Source: Gnetum montanum
Taxonomy: Eukaryota; Streptophyta; Gnetopsida; Gnetales; Gnetaceae
Assembly: GCA_015680685.1 (NCBI GenBank)
Contig: MNCI01016599.1
Span: 738,757-802,756 of the forward strand
Direction: 5' to 3'
DNA length: 64,000 bases
Position numbers and translations under genes: made by a program. Below are positions 12,150-24,400 of the stretch, piece after piece. Position 1 is the first letter of the stretch. Each line of letters begins with the position of its first letter. The notes below the pieces were generated by a model. It did not search any database, was not told where the DNA came from, and was given only the letters and a program-made list of their open reading frames with translations.

Positions 12150-13331
12150 TATTACAAGTAATGTACAATATGAGCAACATTCAAGCATAATGATAAGGAG
12201 AAATAGTCATGTATCATTTGATCTCTTCTTCTAAAATGTTAAAAATTTATTCTCTTTGTTTTTTGAATTGATAAGTAGATGTATTATTATTTGGTCCTAA
12301 TTCATCATTATTTTTCATATTTTATTCATTTTTTAATAGGAAATGACTTTTCAATATTCCCTAATATAGCCTCAATAACTTTTCTATAAATCCGAAGGCC
12401 GTACTATTTTGTAATGAATTACTTTTGATATGATAAAAATTGATTTTGAAAATATTCAAGCTTGCATTGCTCTCTCAATTGTTCATCTCCCTTAAGTTTA
12501 TATTTTTAGCCCCTTCCAAATATTATTATTATCTAATTTGCTATTAATCTCCATCAAGTCTTGCAACTTATTCCGCCTCTCAACACATTCACTATATTAT
12601 ATTCTCATCTCTTCATCAATTTCATCAAGATTCATCATTCAAGATTAGCTCACTAATTCAGTTTATTAATTTTAGAAGTTCAATAGACATAAATGGTATA
12701 ATCACTTTTTTCTCATCTTAATTTCATACTGAGTTACTTTGAATCTTCATATCAAATTAACAAGCTACTCTAAGTGATATCAATCAAGTTTGTTTTGAAT
12801 TTTAGTACTAAACGTCATAAAACATCAAGTTTTTTGTTTCATAATGACCTAACTACAACTCATGATTTCATTAGTTAATAGACCATGAATCATAGTCAAC
12901 TGATGCTAAACCTAGATTCAATTCATGGGGTTACCATTGCTTGTGATTAATAGCATTCAAAAGAACAAAATAACATGAATCAATTATGATACATGGTTGA
13001 AATTTTCATTAAACTATGACTCGTGGTCTTTAAGTTGACTTGTGATCTCTAACCATGACTCATGGTTTCTAACCATGACATGTAGTCTCTACATCAAAAT
13101 AAGGAAAAAACTCCATGACCTATGAAGAACTTAAGGTTGCTTGTGGAGTACTTAGTTTAATTTATTTCTCTATTTCAATTGACCATAACTTGTCATTATG
13201 TTGTGATTAATAACCCATGACTTGTGTTGTAATATCATGACTTATGGTAAACAAAAATTTCTTTATCTTGCATTAGAATTTGATCAAAATTTTATCATTT
13301 AATAAGGAACATTTATCTTTGAACTACATCA
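12150..13331 (+). repeat. C0 5' LTR
   Basis: It pairs with the 3' LTR. 12150-12350 matches 41903-42100 (shared TCAAGCATA, AATAGTCATGTATCAT and TGTATTATTATTTGGTCC). 12370-13331 matches 55893-56852. The first dinucleotide has decayed from TG to TA; the end is ACATCA. The second half (12870-13250) is filled with CATGACTCATGG-like near-palindromes. No standard Met-tRNA primer site is readable just after it. Confidence 0.8.
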
Positions 13332-13374
13332 CATTTATCTAAGCTAGCACCACTATGAGCTGCAACAAGAAAAT

Positions 13375-14241
13375 AGCAAAATGTCCTATCATCTTTAATT
13401 GGATCCAAGATTTTATCTTATGAAAAGATACAATGAAAGGTCTTCTTAAAGTAAATGATGTCTACAAGGCAATAGAACTAGATGAAGCACTAGTTAAAAT
13501 CACTTCAAATAAATAAGACAAAGATGAGGAAGATTCCTTGATCAAGGAACTGCTAGAGAAAGAAATAAGGAAAAAGAAAAAAAGCTCACTTGTTAGGATG
13601 ACAATCATTTTCAATGTATCAAATGCTATAGCAAGGAGATTATGCTTATTAAAAACAAAAAAACTTATATGAAATAGATTATGTTTAGATCACCTTGGGA
13701 ATTTAGATAATCAACACACTAAATAACTCTTATGTAGAATTTACTTTAACAAGTTAGAGATGAAGAAGGAAGAACACATTGAGAACTTTTTTTCAAGAAA
13801 GTATGAATTCATTAAAAACAATGATGAATTTGGATGAGGTTTTACATAAGATCAAAGGTCCAAAAGGTTGTAGTAGCACTGTATTATGATCCTAGATATG
13901 AAGATATTATGATGCTTTCCTACAAAACAAAGAGTTCAAGTAGCTCACTATGAATAACCTGGTTACTTAGGTTAAAACCCTAAAAAGCTTAGGGATAGAT
14001 AATATTGAAAAAGATCAAGTGTTTATAGTCATTAGAGGAAAAGAAAACTTTAATAGAGAAATTGAAAGATTTAATAGGAACTACACTCAAACCCAAAACA
14101 ATTAAGACATGATAAATACTTCTTAAAGGGATAACAAAGGCACAAGACTCATGAAAGAAAACTAGAACTCTCAAGGACAAATAAATGCACAATAATACAA
14201 TCCAATTCTATCATGCAAATTCTACAAAAAGAGATGTCATA
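13375..14241 (+). pseudogene. C0 gag, 5' portion (continues at 37902)
   Basis: The forward frame reads like copia gag: a weak SNFILWKDTMKGLL start equivalent, then VNDVYKAIELDEALVKI, then YFNKLEMKKEEHIENFFSR followed by YEFIKNNDEFG. Gag packages the element RNA in virus-like particles. Many stops and frameshifts are present. The last codons before E1 read CKFYKKRCH, the first half of a CCHC zinc knuckle with the second Cys changed to Tyr; the second half, TIKTCW, resumes at 37902. E1 therefore jumped into the nucleic-acid-binding motif. Confidence 0.75.
14237..14241 (+). repeat. E1 target-site duplication (left copy, TCATA)
   Basis: TCATA directly precedes the E1 5' LTR and is repeated directly after the 3' LTR at 37897-37901. 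Confidence 0.9.
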
Positions 14242-14717
14242 TGATGGGATGCGATATCGCATGGGCCGCGATATCGTGTACGCGATATCGCATCGTCTCC
14301 CGCGATATTGCAGTCCACCGCCAGTTCTATAAATAAGAGGCGACTCTCCCTTATTTGTCATTCTAGGACTAGAACGTAGTGAAACTATGGTAGTTTGATC
14401 CCTCCAGAGATAGAATATTTTCTATGTGCCCGTAGTAGGAGCTCCAAAGTGAACGAATCTTTATTCGAGCAAATATTGTACCTGAACACATGTTTGTGTA
14501 CGACAATAAAGACGAACTTCTTGGATAAACTTGGTAGTGCATGGAATAGGCTAAATAGGATTTTAGTTACTATTATTTACTATTTATCATTTAATCACTT
14601 TATTAGTTATTAAATCTCTCAACCCTTCTCTCCTAGTTAAGTGCCTTAGTACGACTACTTCGAGCACGTGCGTTATGCTTGGTGATCCTAGCAACGACTA
14701 GCATTTGGTAACCAAGG
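14242..14717 (+). repeat. E1 5' LTR, first part
   Basis: It begins TGATGGGATGCGATATCGC and carries a short array of GCGATATCGC-type palindromes (14250-14312). A TATA box (TCTATAAATAAG, 14326-14337) follows directly. The sequence is cut at 14717 by G1 and resumes at 32336. The matching part of LTR2 is 37066-37575, which has about 30 bp more of palindrome repeat. Confidence 0.9.
14713..14717 (+). repeat. G1 target-site duplication (left copy, CAAGG)
   Basis: CAAGG lies just before the G1 left LTR and again at 32331-32335. The uninterrupted site is seen in E1 LTR2 as ACCAAGGTTGCATCGG, which proves the insertion point. Confidence 0.92.
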
Positions 14718-15830
14718 TGTACCTTCCGAAATCGTCGGTCTTTGGTTGGAAGGAAACAGAGATCGGGGGATCATAGGACATGCACAGAAGACCCTACCTT
14801 CGCCTGAGGGCGAGCTGGAATGAACGAAGGCAGAGTACCTTAGGTGGTCCGCATGTGGATCAGACAAGGATTTCCCTAAATGCACACCGAAGTGCAATAC
14901 GCTGGGTTATACGTAAACGATGTAACAGGCATAAAACTGGGCGTAAACAGCGTAGCTAATGCGAATAGAGCATAAACATAAAAGAGCATAAATAGAACAC
15001 GTGCAACGATTAATGCAGATTGTAGCAGATTGTAGGAAGAAAATGTAACAATGGAATTTCAAAAAGAGAGTACACATGCACCGGTCTAACGCAGTTGTGG
15101 ATTGACACAAGGCAGACGAAAAGCCCCAGTGGGTGCAGGGATGACTGCAGGCTGGTTCGCACTGTAGGCACAGCGTAGAGGCTGTATGCTTAGTGTATAG
15201 GGTTGTCCAGCGTATACAGTTTTTTGCTCTAGTTCTCAGCGTCTCTGCTCTCTCTGGTTTTCTCTAGAATTTTTCCAACCGACCTTGATCTCGTAAAAAT
15301 TCAGGCTTTTATATAGGTTTTGATGTCAGACTCAGGTTTGGGGACACGTGGTGCGTTGACCGGGTGCAAAAGCATAAAATTTACAAGTGTACAATATGTT
15401 ACATTTGCTGGGCGTATACGCTGTATTAGGCGAGCATAGACTCTGGGCGTATACACTGTGGATGTTGGGCGTATACGCTGGGGCGTATATGCGGATGATT
15501 GCTGCCTTGTACCAAATCTTGTTTTGCAGTGCTGCTTTCATGTCATCTTTGAGGATTTCATGCTGGGCGTATGCATTAGTCGTACACGCTGGGTTTATAC
15601 GCTGCGGATGTTGGGCGTATACGCTGGGCATATACGCTAGGAATGTTGGGCGTATACACTGGGAATGTAGACTTGGGCGTATACGCTGAGAATGCACACT
15701 TAATGAAGATTAAGAATCTGATCTCCGAAGTTGCCATGTTTAGTACTAGATGTAGCCGTGGTCGTCTGTGAGTTCCAGGGACCTACTTCTTGTTGGAAAA
15801 GTACTAAGCTCAAAATTTTGTGGTGTTTCA
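14718..15830 (-). repeat. G1 3' LTR (left copy)
   Basis: It runs from TGTACCTTCCG to GTGGTGTTTCA and matches 31214-32330. The minus-strand TATA box is TATATAAAAGC (15306-15315). GCGTATACGC palindromes cluster upstream of it at 15413-15692. AGCGTA-type words continue on the U5 side (14880-15230). Confidence 0.93.
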
Positions 15831-15846
15831 TTGGCCCCTCTTTGTT
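15831..15846 (-). promoter_or_regulatory. G1 polypurine tract
   Basis: On the reverse strand AAAGAGGGGCCAA directly precedes the 3' LTR. Plus-strand DNA synthesis of LTR elements starts at such a tract. Confidence 0.85.
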
Positions 15847-16900
15847 GATGCTTAGAGGAATCGACCCGAGAAGCATCGACAAAGAAGTACAAAACACCAC
15901 AAGCAACTTGATAGAGACTTTGTCCTTTGCCACCTGACTAGATGTCATCGCACCGTGTTCTGTAGTACATAGGATTGGGAAAGGGGAAATCTGTAGTTGG
16001 TAGGAAAATGGAGATTGTGGGGACTGGTAACTTGACCAAGGGATTGTGCTTGGTAAAGGGGATTCTTTGGTATGTGTCATGCCGATCCTTGTCAATAGCC
16101 ATTATTTAGCAGACTCGGAAGGCATGGGATGTACGTCCTTTGGCTGAAAAAGACTCTTGGTTGGTGTCCAAGACGATTTGTTGGCAAGACCAAAGCCACG
16201 TGGGGACGTGTTGCATTCTTTGGAGGAACAGGGCCCTTGTTTGGTGTTTAGTGGGAGCTTGTTGGTGGAGAGCCAAAGCTATGCAACGAGATGTTCTTGA
16301 TTGTTTTGGACATGAGTATCAGACTCCAAGACAACTACCTTCTTGCCTAGGGTTTATATGGGAAGTGCCAAGGGTCTTGATTGCTGTTTTTGTTTTCTTT
16401 TGTTTTTTTTGGAAGAAAATGTGTTTTGATCTTGTACTCATGCTCCAGTGCTACATTGCGTGTTGCAACTGCTTAAAGGTGTTACAGTGTGCAATGGTAT
16501 GCTCAAAGTTTTGAGTGTACTGGGTGTATCAGACATGTGGCTGAGTAGAGTGTGTCAGTGAGTAGATCAGTGAATGCACTGGGAAATGGGGATATACTAG
16601 TGAACGACTTAATTTAGTCTTGCCACGTGGGAACATTTCCTCATCTTGCTGCTTATGATGAAATGCATTCTTGTACGAATACCTCTAAGCGTCATCCTGC
16701 AAACACAACTCCAAGGAGACAAAAAAACTGTGAGTGAATAAGCGAGCTTAGACTTAAAAAACAACTGATGGAACAAAGGCACTAGAAGAGATTTCAAGCA
16801 TTGTATATAAATGGCAGCAATGTTGGTAAGATCGTTTGATGGCGGGTGATGCAGTGATTCTGATGAATGAATGTGGCCTCGGATTGAGGAACCAGAGATG
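15847..16900 (-). other. G1 3' untranslated region
   Basis: No coding domain is recognised on either strand. The open frame at 16140-16514 (+) is rich in Cys, Trp and Phe and has no family motif. Confidence 0.5.
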
Positions 16901-16904
16901 AACT

Positions 16905-17245
16905 TGCTAGTTTATAGTCTTAGCGAACCATCATGGGTTAGTTTTATGTCATAACCCGTTGGACACTGCCCGTTTAGCGTCATGGCGGACATTACGTTGC
17001 CAGTTTCTAGTCTTAGCGGACCGTGAAGAGGCAAACTAGTGTATAGTCTTAGCGGACTCTGGTGAATGCAACGGTGGTAATTTACTGTCATGTCGGACGG
17101 GTGCTAGTTTATCGTCATTACGGATACTGTGTGATATCAGTTTGCTGTCATAATCCCAGGACGAGCTGTGGTATCAGTTTTAATTCATAATCCAGGACTG
17201 TTCTGTGGTATCAGTTTATAGTCGTGATCCCAGGACTCCCACATA
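16905..17245 (-). repeat. Short-unit repeat array after the G1 pol stop
   Basis: Degenerate units of the form TAGTTTATAGTCTTAGCGGAC or TAGTTTAnCGTCATnnCGGAC recur about ten times, some with a CATAATCCCAGGAC variant. The array lies immediately beyond the pol stop codon (17257). The same unit reappears at 26395-26510, immediately beyond the protease ORF stop. A role in transcript ends is possible but unproven. Confidence 0.8.
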
Positions 17246-17256
17246 CATGACTTTGT

Positions 17257-20200
17257 TCAGACGTAGAATGGCTTCAGGAACGAGTGATTGGTTGGATTTG
17301 CAAACTCATTTCCTTCCATATTAGCTAAATTAAATGCTTTGTTGTCAAATGCTTTAGTGACCAAGTAAGGCCCTTCCCAGTTGGCTGAGAATTTGTCCGG
17401 GTGTTCTCAAACGGCTTTAAGTACAAGGTCGCCTTCTTTGATAGGGTGCTTATGAATGTCATGCCGATGTTGTTGTCGTTGTTGTTTTTGGTACCATTCG
17501 ATCTAATCGAGCACATGTATGCGTTCCTCCTCCACCGAGTCCAGGTCAATGATGCGCAGATCATTGTTTTATCCTTAGTCGAGGAGTCCGAAAAGTGTGA
17601 TCCTTAAAGATGGTACCTGTAATTCCAGAGGTAAAATAGCTTCTAAACCATAAACAAGACTATATGGTGTTTTACTTATTGAAGTTCGATGTGTAGTATG
17701 GTATGCCCACAATGCGTACACTAATTGTTCGTGCCATCTTCTCTTGCTTTGGGTAAGCATCCTTTTAAGTATTGTAATGATCATTTTGTTGGTGGCTTCT
17801 GCTTGCCCATTGCTCTGAGGATAGTAAGGGGATGGAAATGAGTGTTTGATCCCTAAACTTTCACAAAAAGTTTTGGTCTCGGTACTGCTAAATTGTGGCC
17901 CGTTGTCAGTGATGATTGTCATGGGAATGCCAAAGTGGGTTACAATGTTTTCGAGAATGAAATTGCATACATGTTTAGATGTAGTTTTTTGAAAGGGAGT
18001 AGCTTCTACCCATTTCATGAAATATTCTGTTGCGGTTATGATGAAACTATGCCCTGTAGAAGATGAGGGCATTATTGGGCCGATAAGGTCCAATCCCCAC
18101 TTTTGAAAGGGCCATGTGATTTGTGCCATGTGCAACTCATTTGGTGGGACATGGATTAGGTTACTGTGTTTCTGGTAGGTACTACATGTTTTGGCCTTGG
18201 ACAAACAGTCATACTCCATGTGTGGCCAATAGTAGCCTAAGCATCTAATCTTTGTTGCCATGGCTTTTGGTGCTATATGTCCTCCGCATACTCCGTCGTG
18301 TACTTGTTCAACGATGGTTTGGGCATCAGCACTACCAACTCATGTTAGCAATATGCCTTTGTAGGATCGGCGGCACAAGGTGTCCCCTACTAGTGCGTAT
18401 TGCCTCGAACGTTTTCGTACTGCATCTTTTTGTGCATTTGTCAAGTATTGCAGTGTTTCACTGCGTAGAAGGTACTCTTTTATGTCATCATACCATTCTA
18501 TTGCATGTGTTGTACTAACGGGTGCTATTGGCAACGTATCAAAGGTATCAGTTATTGGTTCGGTACAACTAGTTATGGAGCTTGGCAACGTATGGAACAT
18601 GTCAGGAAATATGTTTAATGCTAATGTGGCTAGTGCCTCTGCGATGGTATTATCATTTCGAGAGATGTGTTGCACATCGACGTTTTCGAATCGTTTGATT
18701 AGATGTTTGGCCAAGTCACAGTATGGTTGTAAGTGTTATGATTTGTATGTATAAATGTCTATGACTTGGTTTAAGACTAGTTGTGAGTCTCCTTTGACCA
18801 CTAGCCGTGTGATATCTGAAGCCAGTGCTGCCGCGAGACCTCTAAGGAGACCTTCGTATTCTGCTATATTGTTGGTACAGTGAAAGTTGAAACGATAGGC
18901 AAAGGATCTGATCTCCCCGGAGGGATAGGTGATGACAGCAGCAACACTTCCCCCCGAGAGGTGGATGCTCCATCAAAGTTTAGAATGGTGTTGTAGTCAT
19001 CAGGCACTATGTCTATTGCACTTATATTCTCATCTGGGAATTCTGGCTCTATTGTCGCTTGATCGTGTGTTGGTGACGCGGCCATTTGATTTGCTATGGC
19101 TTGACCCTTAACTGATGATTGTGCTATGTAATGTAGGTCAAAATCAGCTATCATGGCTTTCTAACATGCTATCCGACTTGTCTCGTAAATGTTTCCTGTG
19201 ATGGCTCTAAGCACATTATCCTTGCAGATTATGTTAACTTGGTTGTGGAAGAGGTAATGTCACCATTTCTTTAGAGAAAAGACTAAGGCTAAACATGACC
19301 TCTCTACATCGTTGTATTTCTTTTCATGGCCTACTAAGGCATGGCTCAAGTAGTAGATAGGGACTTCGGTTTCGTCATCTTTTTTCTGGTAAATCATGGA
19401 CGTGATTGATGAGTCCAAAGTTGCGAGGTAGATGTAAAATGGTTTATCATTTTGGGGTGGATAAACCGTGGGCAGTCGAGTAAGTGCCGCTTTAATATTA
19501 TCAAATGCTTCCTGGCACTGTGGAGTCCATTCAAAATAGACATTCTTGCACAACAAGTAATTCATAGGTTTTAATTTATCTGTTAGTTTTTCTATGAACC
19601 TTCTAATGAATTGTAGTCTACCTTGTAGGCCTCTAAGTTCAGTAAGGTTGCCAGGTGGTTTTAGGTTTGCTATGGCCTTAACCTTATTGGGGTCTACTCA
19701 TATCCCTGCTTCTGAGGCTATGAACCCAAGCATTTTTCCTGTTTTGACTCCAAAGACACATTTCTTTGGATTAAGTCTCAACTTGTATTTTAAACAACGT
19801 TTTAACACCAAGTCAAGGTCTTGTACATGTTGTTGTGATGTTTTGGATTTTACCACGATGTTGTCTACGTAATCGTTGAGTGAGTGTAATATGTAATCGC
19901 TAAAGATGAATGTCATCGCCCTTTAATACGTGGCCCCAACGTTTTTGAGACCGAATGACATCATTGTATAGCAGAAGGTTCCCCATGGTGTCATAAAGGT
20001 AGTTTGAAGCTGATGCTTTGGGTTAATACGTATTTGGTTGTATCCCGAGAAGCCATCCATGAAAGATAATAAGGCATGCCCAGCGGTCGAGTTGACAAGT
20101 TGATCGATGCTGGGTAGGGGAAAATCATCTTTTATGGTTGCGACGTTGAGNNNNNNNNNNNNNNNNNNNNNNNNNNNNNNNNNNNNNNNNNNNNNNNNNN

Positions 20201-20790
20201 NNNNNNNNNNNNNNNNNNNNNNNNNNNNNNNNNNNNNNNNNNNNNNNNNNNNNNNNNNNNNNNNNNNNNNNNNNNNNNNNNNNNNNNNNNNNNNNNNNNN
20301 NNNNNNNNNNNNNNNNNNNNNNNNNNNNNNNNNNNNNNNNNNNNNNNNNNNNNNNNNNNNNNNNNNNNNNNNNNNNNNNNNNNNNNNNNNNNNNNNNNNN
20401 NNNNNNNNNNNNNNNNNNNNNNATTTTAATTTCCCCATCGAGCATGGCGATGGGGGTTTCAGCCAACGGGTCTTCAGTGATATTTTCGGCTTCTATGCCA
20501 AGGGATTTTGTCATACCTTTGTAGTTGTCTATTGTTTGCTATATTGAGGCTATGACTGCGTCGTCTATTGATGAACTTAAGTGGATGAGGTTTATGTTGA
20601 TGTCCCTTACAATTTTGCCATATGGTCCATCAATGATTAATGGTTTGGTTAAATGCTGGCAATCCATCAGGCTTACTACTGCCAATAAATAGAGAGCATA
20701 ATGAGCTAATGGGTATCATTCTATGTTCTTTGGAAATTTAAATAATGTGTATGTGCTTGATGGTGGATTATCGTCGCACCGGGATGCATG
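17257..20790 (-). pseudogene. G1 pol: reverse transcriptase, RNase H, integrase
   Basis: Read on the reverse strand. An N-terminal linker (20790-20423) is followed by a 272-base assembly gap. RT then shows FPLPSIDQLV, FMDGFSGYNQI, FGLKNVGATY and YVDNIVVKS (normally YVDD). RNase H follows (LNFDGASTSRG, 19154-18864, and HISRNDNTIAEALA, 18714-18340). Integrase (18261-17575) keeps all three catalytic acids in GLDLIGPI, TDNGPQF and NGQAEATN, with a WEGPY-type C-terminal end near 17390-17340. Stops interrupt at 19923 (CAA to TAA in GATYQRAM), near 19698 and near 19257, all explicable as C-to-T, and there are frameshifts in RNase H and near 17570. These enzymes copy RNA into DNA and insert it; this copy cannot make them intact. 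Confidence 0.9.
20151..20422. other. Assembly gap (272 N)
   Basis: The gap falls inside the G1 reverse transcriptase between the pol linker and the LPSIDQLV motif, so the first RT motifs cannot be judged. Confidence 1.
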
Positions 20791-20945
20791 GCAGTTTAAG
20801 GCCGTACCGGGCCGTAAGTGGTAGTTTAAGCAGTATCGGGTTGTAAGTGGTAGTTTATGGCCATACCAGGCCGTAACGACAGTTTAAGGCCATACCGGGC
20901 CATAACGGCAGTTTAAGGCCGTACCGGGCCAAAACGTCATTCACG
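20780..20945. repeat. AGTTTAAGGCCGTACCGGGCC array, left of the antisense gene
   Basis: Five to six units of GCAGTTTAAGGCCGTACCGGGCCGTAA type are visible. Similar units (GTTTAAGGCCATTTCGGGCC) sit at 26248-26325, beyond the 3' end of the antisense gene. The two arrays bracket the antisense module. Confidence 0.85.
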
Positions 20946-21138
20946 CTGGAATTTTCGGTGTAAATACGTGAAATGGGGTTTGCAGGGGAACAGGATGTAG
21001 TAAATTTTGTTTTATATTAAATACATAAATTTTTTTTTATTTTTGAGAAAATTTTAGCTAAAAACAAGCAATAAAGAGGCCAAGATGGCAAACTGCAAGG
21101 TGGCGGCGTAAGGAGCGGCGGTAGCAACGACGGAGCGC

Positions 21139-21146
21139 TATATAAA
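21139..21146 (+). promoter_or_regulatory. TATA box of the antisense gene
   Basis: TATATAAA is followed by a G run, 311 bp before the ATG at 21450. This is a canonical plant TATA and would start transcription near 21170-21180. A 5' leader of AGCGTA-type words follows (21190-21420), with the same vocabulary as the G1 LTR. Confidence 0.65.
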
Positions 21147-21449
21147 GGGGGGGGGCATCATTTGTTGTTATTCTGAATCGGCAGCATAATCCTAAGCGTA
21201 AAATCCGAGCGTAGACAACCCAGCGTAAGCATAAACTGTGAAACCCCAGCATAAGCGTAAACCTAAACCCTGAGCATAGGCACCAACCACTAAACCCCAG
21301 CGTAGACGTAGAGCGTAGAAGTTCAAGCGTCGGCGTAGAGACTCAGACTTCGGCGTAGAGACTCAGACTTCAGCGTAGAGGCTCAGCGTAAGCGTGAATA
21401 GTTTCAACCCTCAGCATCAACTGTTGATCCTAGTGTAGAGGACGCTAAG

Positions 21450-24400
21450 ATGGGCAAAGGCAAGAAAGTGGAAGGGCAGGGGAGGAAGGGTCCTGACTTG
21501 ACCTTCGCAGAGGAGAGCGAAGCCATGCTACAATGCTTGCCCAGGCCAAGGATTCCATCCTGGCCTAGATTGTTATGCAGGTAGGCTCTGGTTCTATCTC
21601 TGTTGATTTTTTTTTTGCTTGTACATGTTTTGTAGTGTAGACAGTCGCGTAGAGGGCCTCGACATATATGCCGAGTGTAGAGGGTTTTCGTAGAGGGTTT
21701 CGGCGTATACGTCGAGCGTGAGTTAGCGTAGGCGTAAACTGTCATGGCGTAATTTGTTTTTAGTGCACAGCATAAACACTTTTCTTGCACCAAGCGTAGA
21801 TGATTTTATCAGCGTATACGTTGAGGGCTGCTACGACATGTACGCCGAGGGCTGCTACGGCGTATACACTAAGCGTGCACAGTTCTATCTTTTCAAGTGT
21901 GGTACAGCATAAACCTGTTTTTGTGTAAACTATTTTTGGCGTAACTTTATTTGCACAGGAGTTAGCGTAAATTGTTTATTCAGTGTCTAGCATAGACTAT
22001 TTACACTGAAGGCTTCTACGGCGTATACGCTGAGGGTTTCTTCCGTGTATACGTTGAGCGTAAACGGTTTGGTCGACAACATAAACAGTTTTTTGTCAGC
22101 GTATACGCCAGGTTAGGCAACGTATACGCCGAGTGTAAATAATTTTTGATGGTGTGCACAGTTTTTTGACAGAATATACGCCAGGATAAGCAGCGTATAC
22201 AGTTCTTGACAATGTATACATTGGTATAAGCAGCGTATACGCCGAGCGTAAACGATTAGTAATTTTTCCTAAGTGTCAGTTTACGATATGAACTTTTGTT
22301 TCTCACGTCGTTTTGATGCATGGATGATTTACGATGGCATCTTGGTTGCTTGCAGGGACACTAAGCCTTTTCTCCTCATGGTTGAGCTTGTTGGGGTGCT
22401 AACATGGTTTGGCCCTATTGAGGCTGATGAGCCTACCCCAGATCTAACTGTGGACAACAACGGGGTTTGGTTCAGAGAAGGTGCGTGTGAATTCCTACCC
22501 TTCATATTGGACAATTTTGAAGTGGTTATCTGGGCACACCTAAGTGAACTGGTGGCGCGGAGCGTGCTTGAGGCCATGTTGCCAGGAGCTGCGGAGGGTG
22601 TCGTGGTCTTCATAGAAGACATCGACGAGGGGCCACTTGTGAATGAGGACGGTTCTTCTCACGGGCCCAAGTGTACGCGCCCGTTAGCACGCGTGTGGGC
22701 ACAATTTCCGCGAGGATAGGACTACCTCAATAACACTTTGTTCTTAGCTGCGCGCGCACACACACTGTTCCAGAATCCCCCTGGCATAGTGTACCAGGTG
22801 GATAGGTAGGACCGTTTAAGTTTGTTGTTTCTTTTCGCCGTTTGGTACTTGCTTCTATTTTGACATCCATTCGTTTGTAGGCCTAAAGTTAACCCAGATG
22901 GAACATGTGTCGAGGATGACGGGCTTGCTCTAGCTCGTACTACTCTAGAAGCATTTATGGCAGGTCCCACCCTTCGTGGAGCTGTATTAGCTCAAACGAA
23001 GGGTGCTATCATTCATTTTCACAAGCAATTTTCTAGAGCGTTCGCGATGTGCCAAGCTCGTGGATGGTTGCATGAAGATTGGTTGGACAAGGGGCGAGTC
23101 TTCCCTCACGACTCTGGCTTAGGTAGCACCTCCAAGTCTACAACTAATGGTAAATGACAACATTTCCTAGATGTGCTACTGTGTTTGTTCAACCTTTGGG
23201 AATGATACTGATATGATGATTTCGAATTGTATTTGTAGTTAATGTACCTGGCAGGGACTCTATCACAACAGGGCAAACTGAGACCACCCTATCAATGAAG
23301 TTCGGGGAAGTCAATAAAGCTCAAAAATGGTTGCATACTCATGCCCCGTCGTCCATCGTTCGTTGCTTAGACGATGCTAGCCTCATGGAGCTCTTCATGA
23401 CCCCGAGCCCCGATGTATCAATAGCAGAAATGATCAGGATCGTGGACTCCTTCAATGAGTCTATCTCCTACTACAGCACCCGAATTAAGGGTGTTAAGAT
23501 AGTTTTCCATCCATCTCCTAAATTATTTTTGAACTTATTTGGTGTACCGGCAGATGGTATAAATATAGCTTTAGATAGGACTCATAAAGAGCTCCAAAAG
23601 GTTCATGAATTGGAGGACTGGCTGGGCATGGCCAAGGGTGCCAAGGGATTCCCAATGTAGGGGAAATCAAAAGTTGAGGAGGTGAATGAGCTATATCCCC
23701 TATTTAGGGCACGAGTATTCCCGAGATCCTTGTCCAAGGTGCAGAGTCTTGTGGTCGAAGCTGTACGTATCATGCAAACTATCCTAGAAACCGGAGCATG
23801 CTATAATTGGGCCCAATTTTTGTTGTTGGGCCTGCATAAGGAGATAGTGTGATTGCGCTCAAATGTCGAGGTGCAGTCCCACTTCACCTTTTCCTTCTTT
23901 GCTGGTTACCTGTGCCGCTTAGCCGAGTTCTTGGTAGTTCGCGCAGACAACAAGTATGTTCTACGGGATAGGGGTGAACTATCCTGCCCGTGGATCAACC
24001 ACTTGTTTGAAGTTGCCGAGTCCCAAGACGTTCCTGAGGGAATTGATGAATCTGTGTCTATTACAATAGGGGGGTCATTGGGTACCTCAATTCACACACG
24101 CAATAGTTTGGGATTAGAGCCAGAAAATATGCCTTACACTGCGAGAAGAGCCGAATGGGTCATCAAAGAGACTGTTGGCAAGGCCAAGGGGAAGCTAACA
24201 AAGCGCGAATGCTCAACCGAGGAAGCCTCGAATGTCAATGAGCCACGAGTGAAGCGCATATGATTCAAGATGCCTGTACAAGGTTAGTAAACTCAGTACA
24301 CTCATTGCGTTATTGTTTGTTCATAATCTTTACTTTGATTGCTTATATGCCACTGATACCTTCGGACTTGACTCGAGAAGTGAGGAAGCAGGCATTAGAG

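Noticed and set aside
13332-13360. Primer-binding site of C0
   Set aside because: The sequence after the LTR end does not resemble the usual Met-tRNA site or another site I can name, so I did not annotate one.
15387-15697. Open frames on both strands in the G1 LTRs (also 31822-32237), rich in Tyr-Ala-Gly and Cys-Ile
   Set aside because: They are translations of the GCGTATACGC palindrome array; the repeat keeps several frames open on both strands.
16140-16514. 124-codon forward frame in the G1 3' region
   Set aside because: Cys/Trp/Phe-rich without family motifs and not part of the antisense gene; no splice link was found.
22329-22622. Reverse-strand frame opposite exon 2 of the antisense gene
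   Set aside because: Shadow of the forward exon, which has domain motifs and phase-consistent splice sites.
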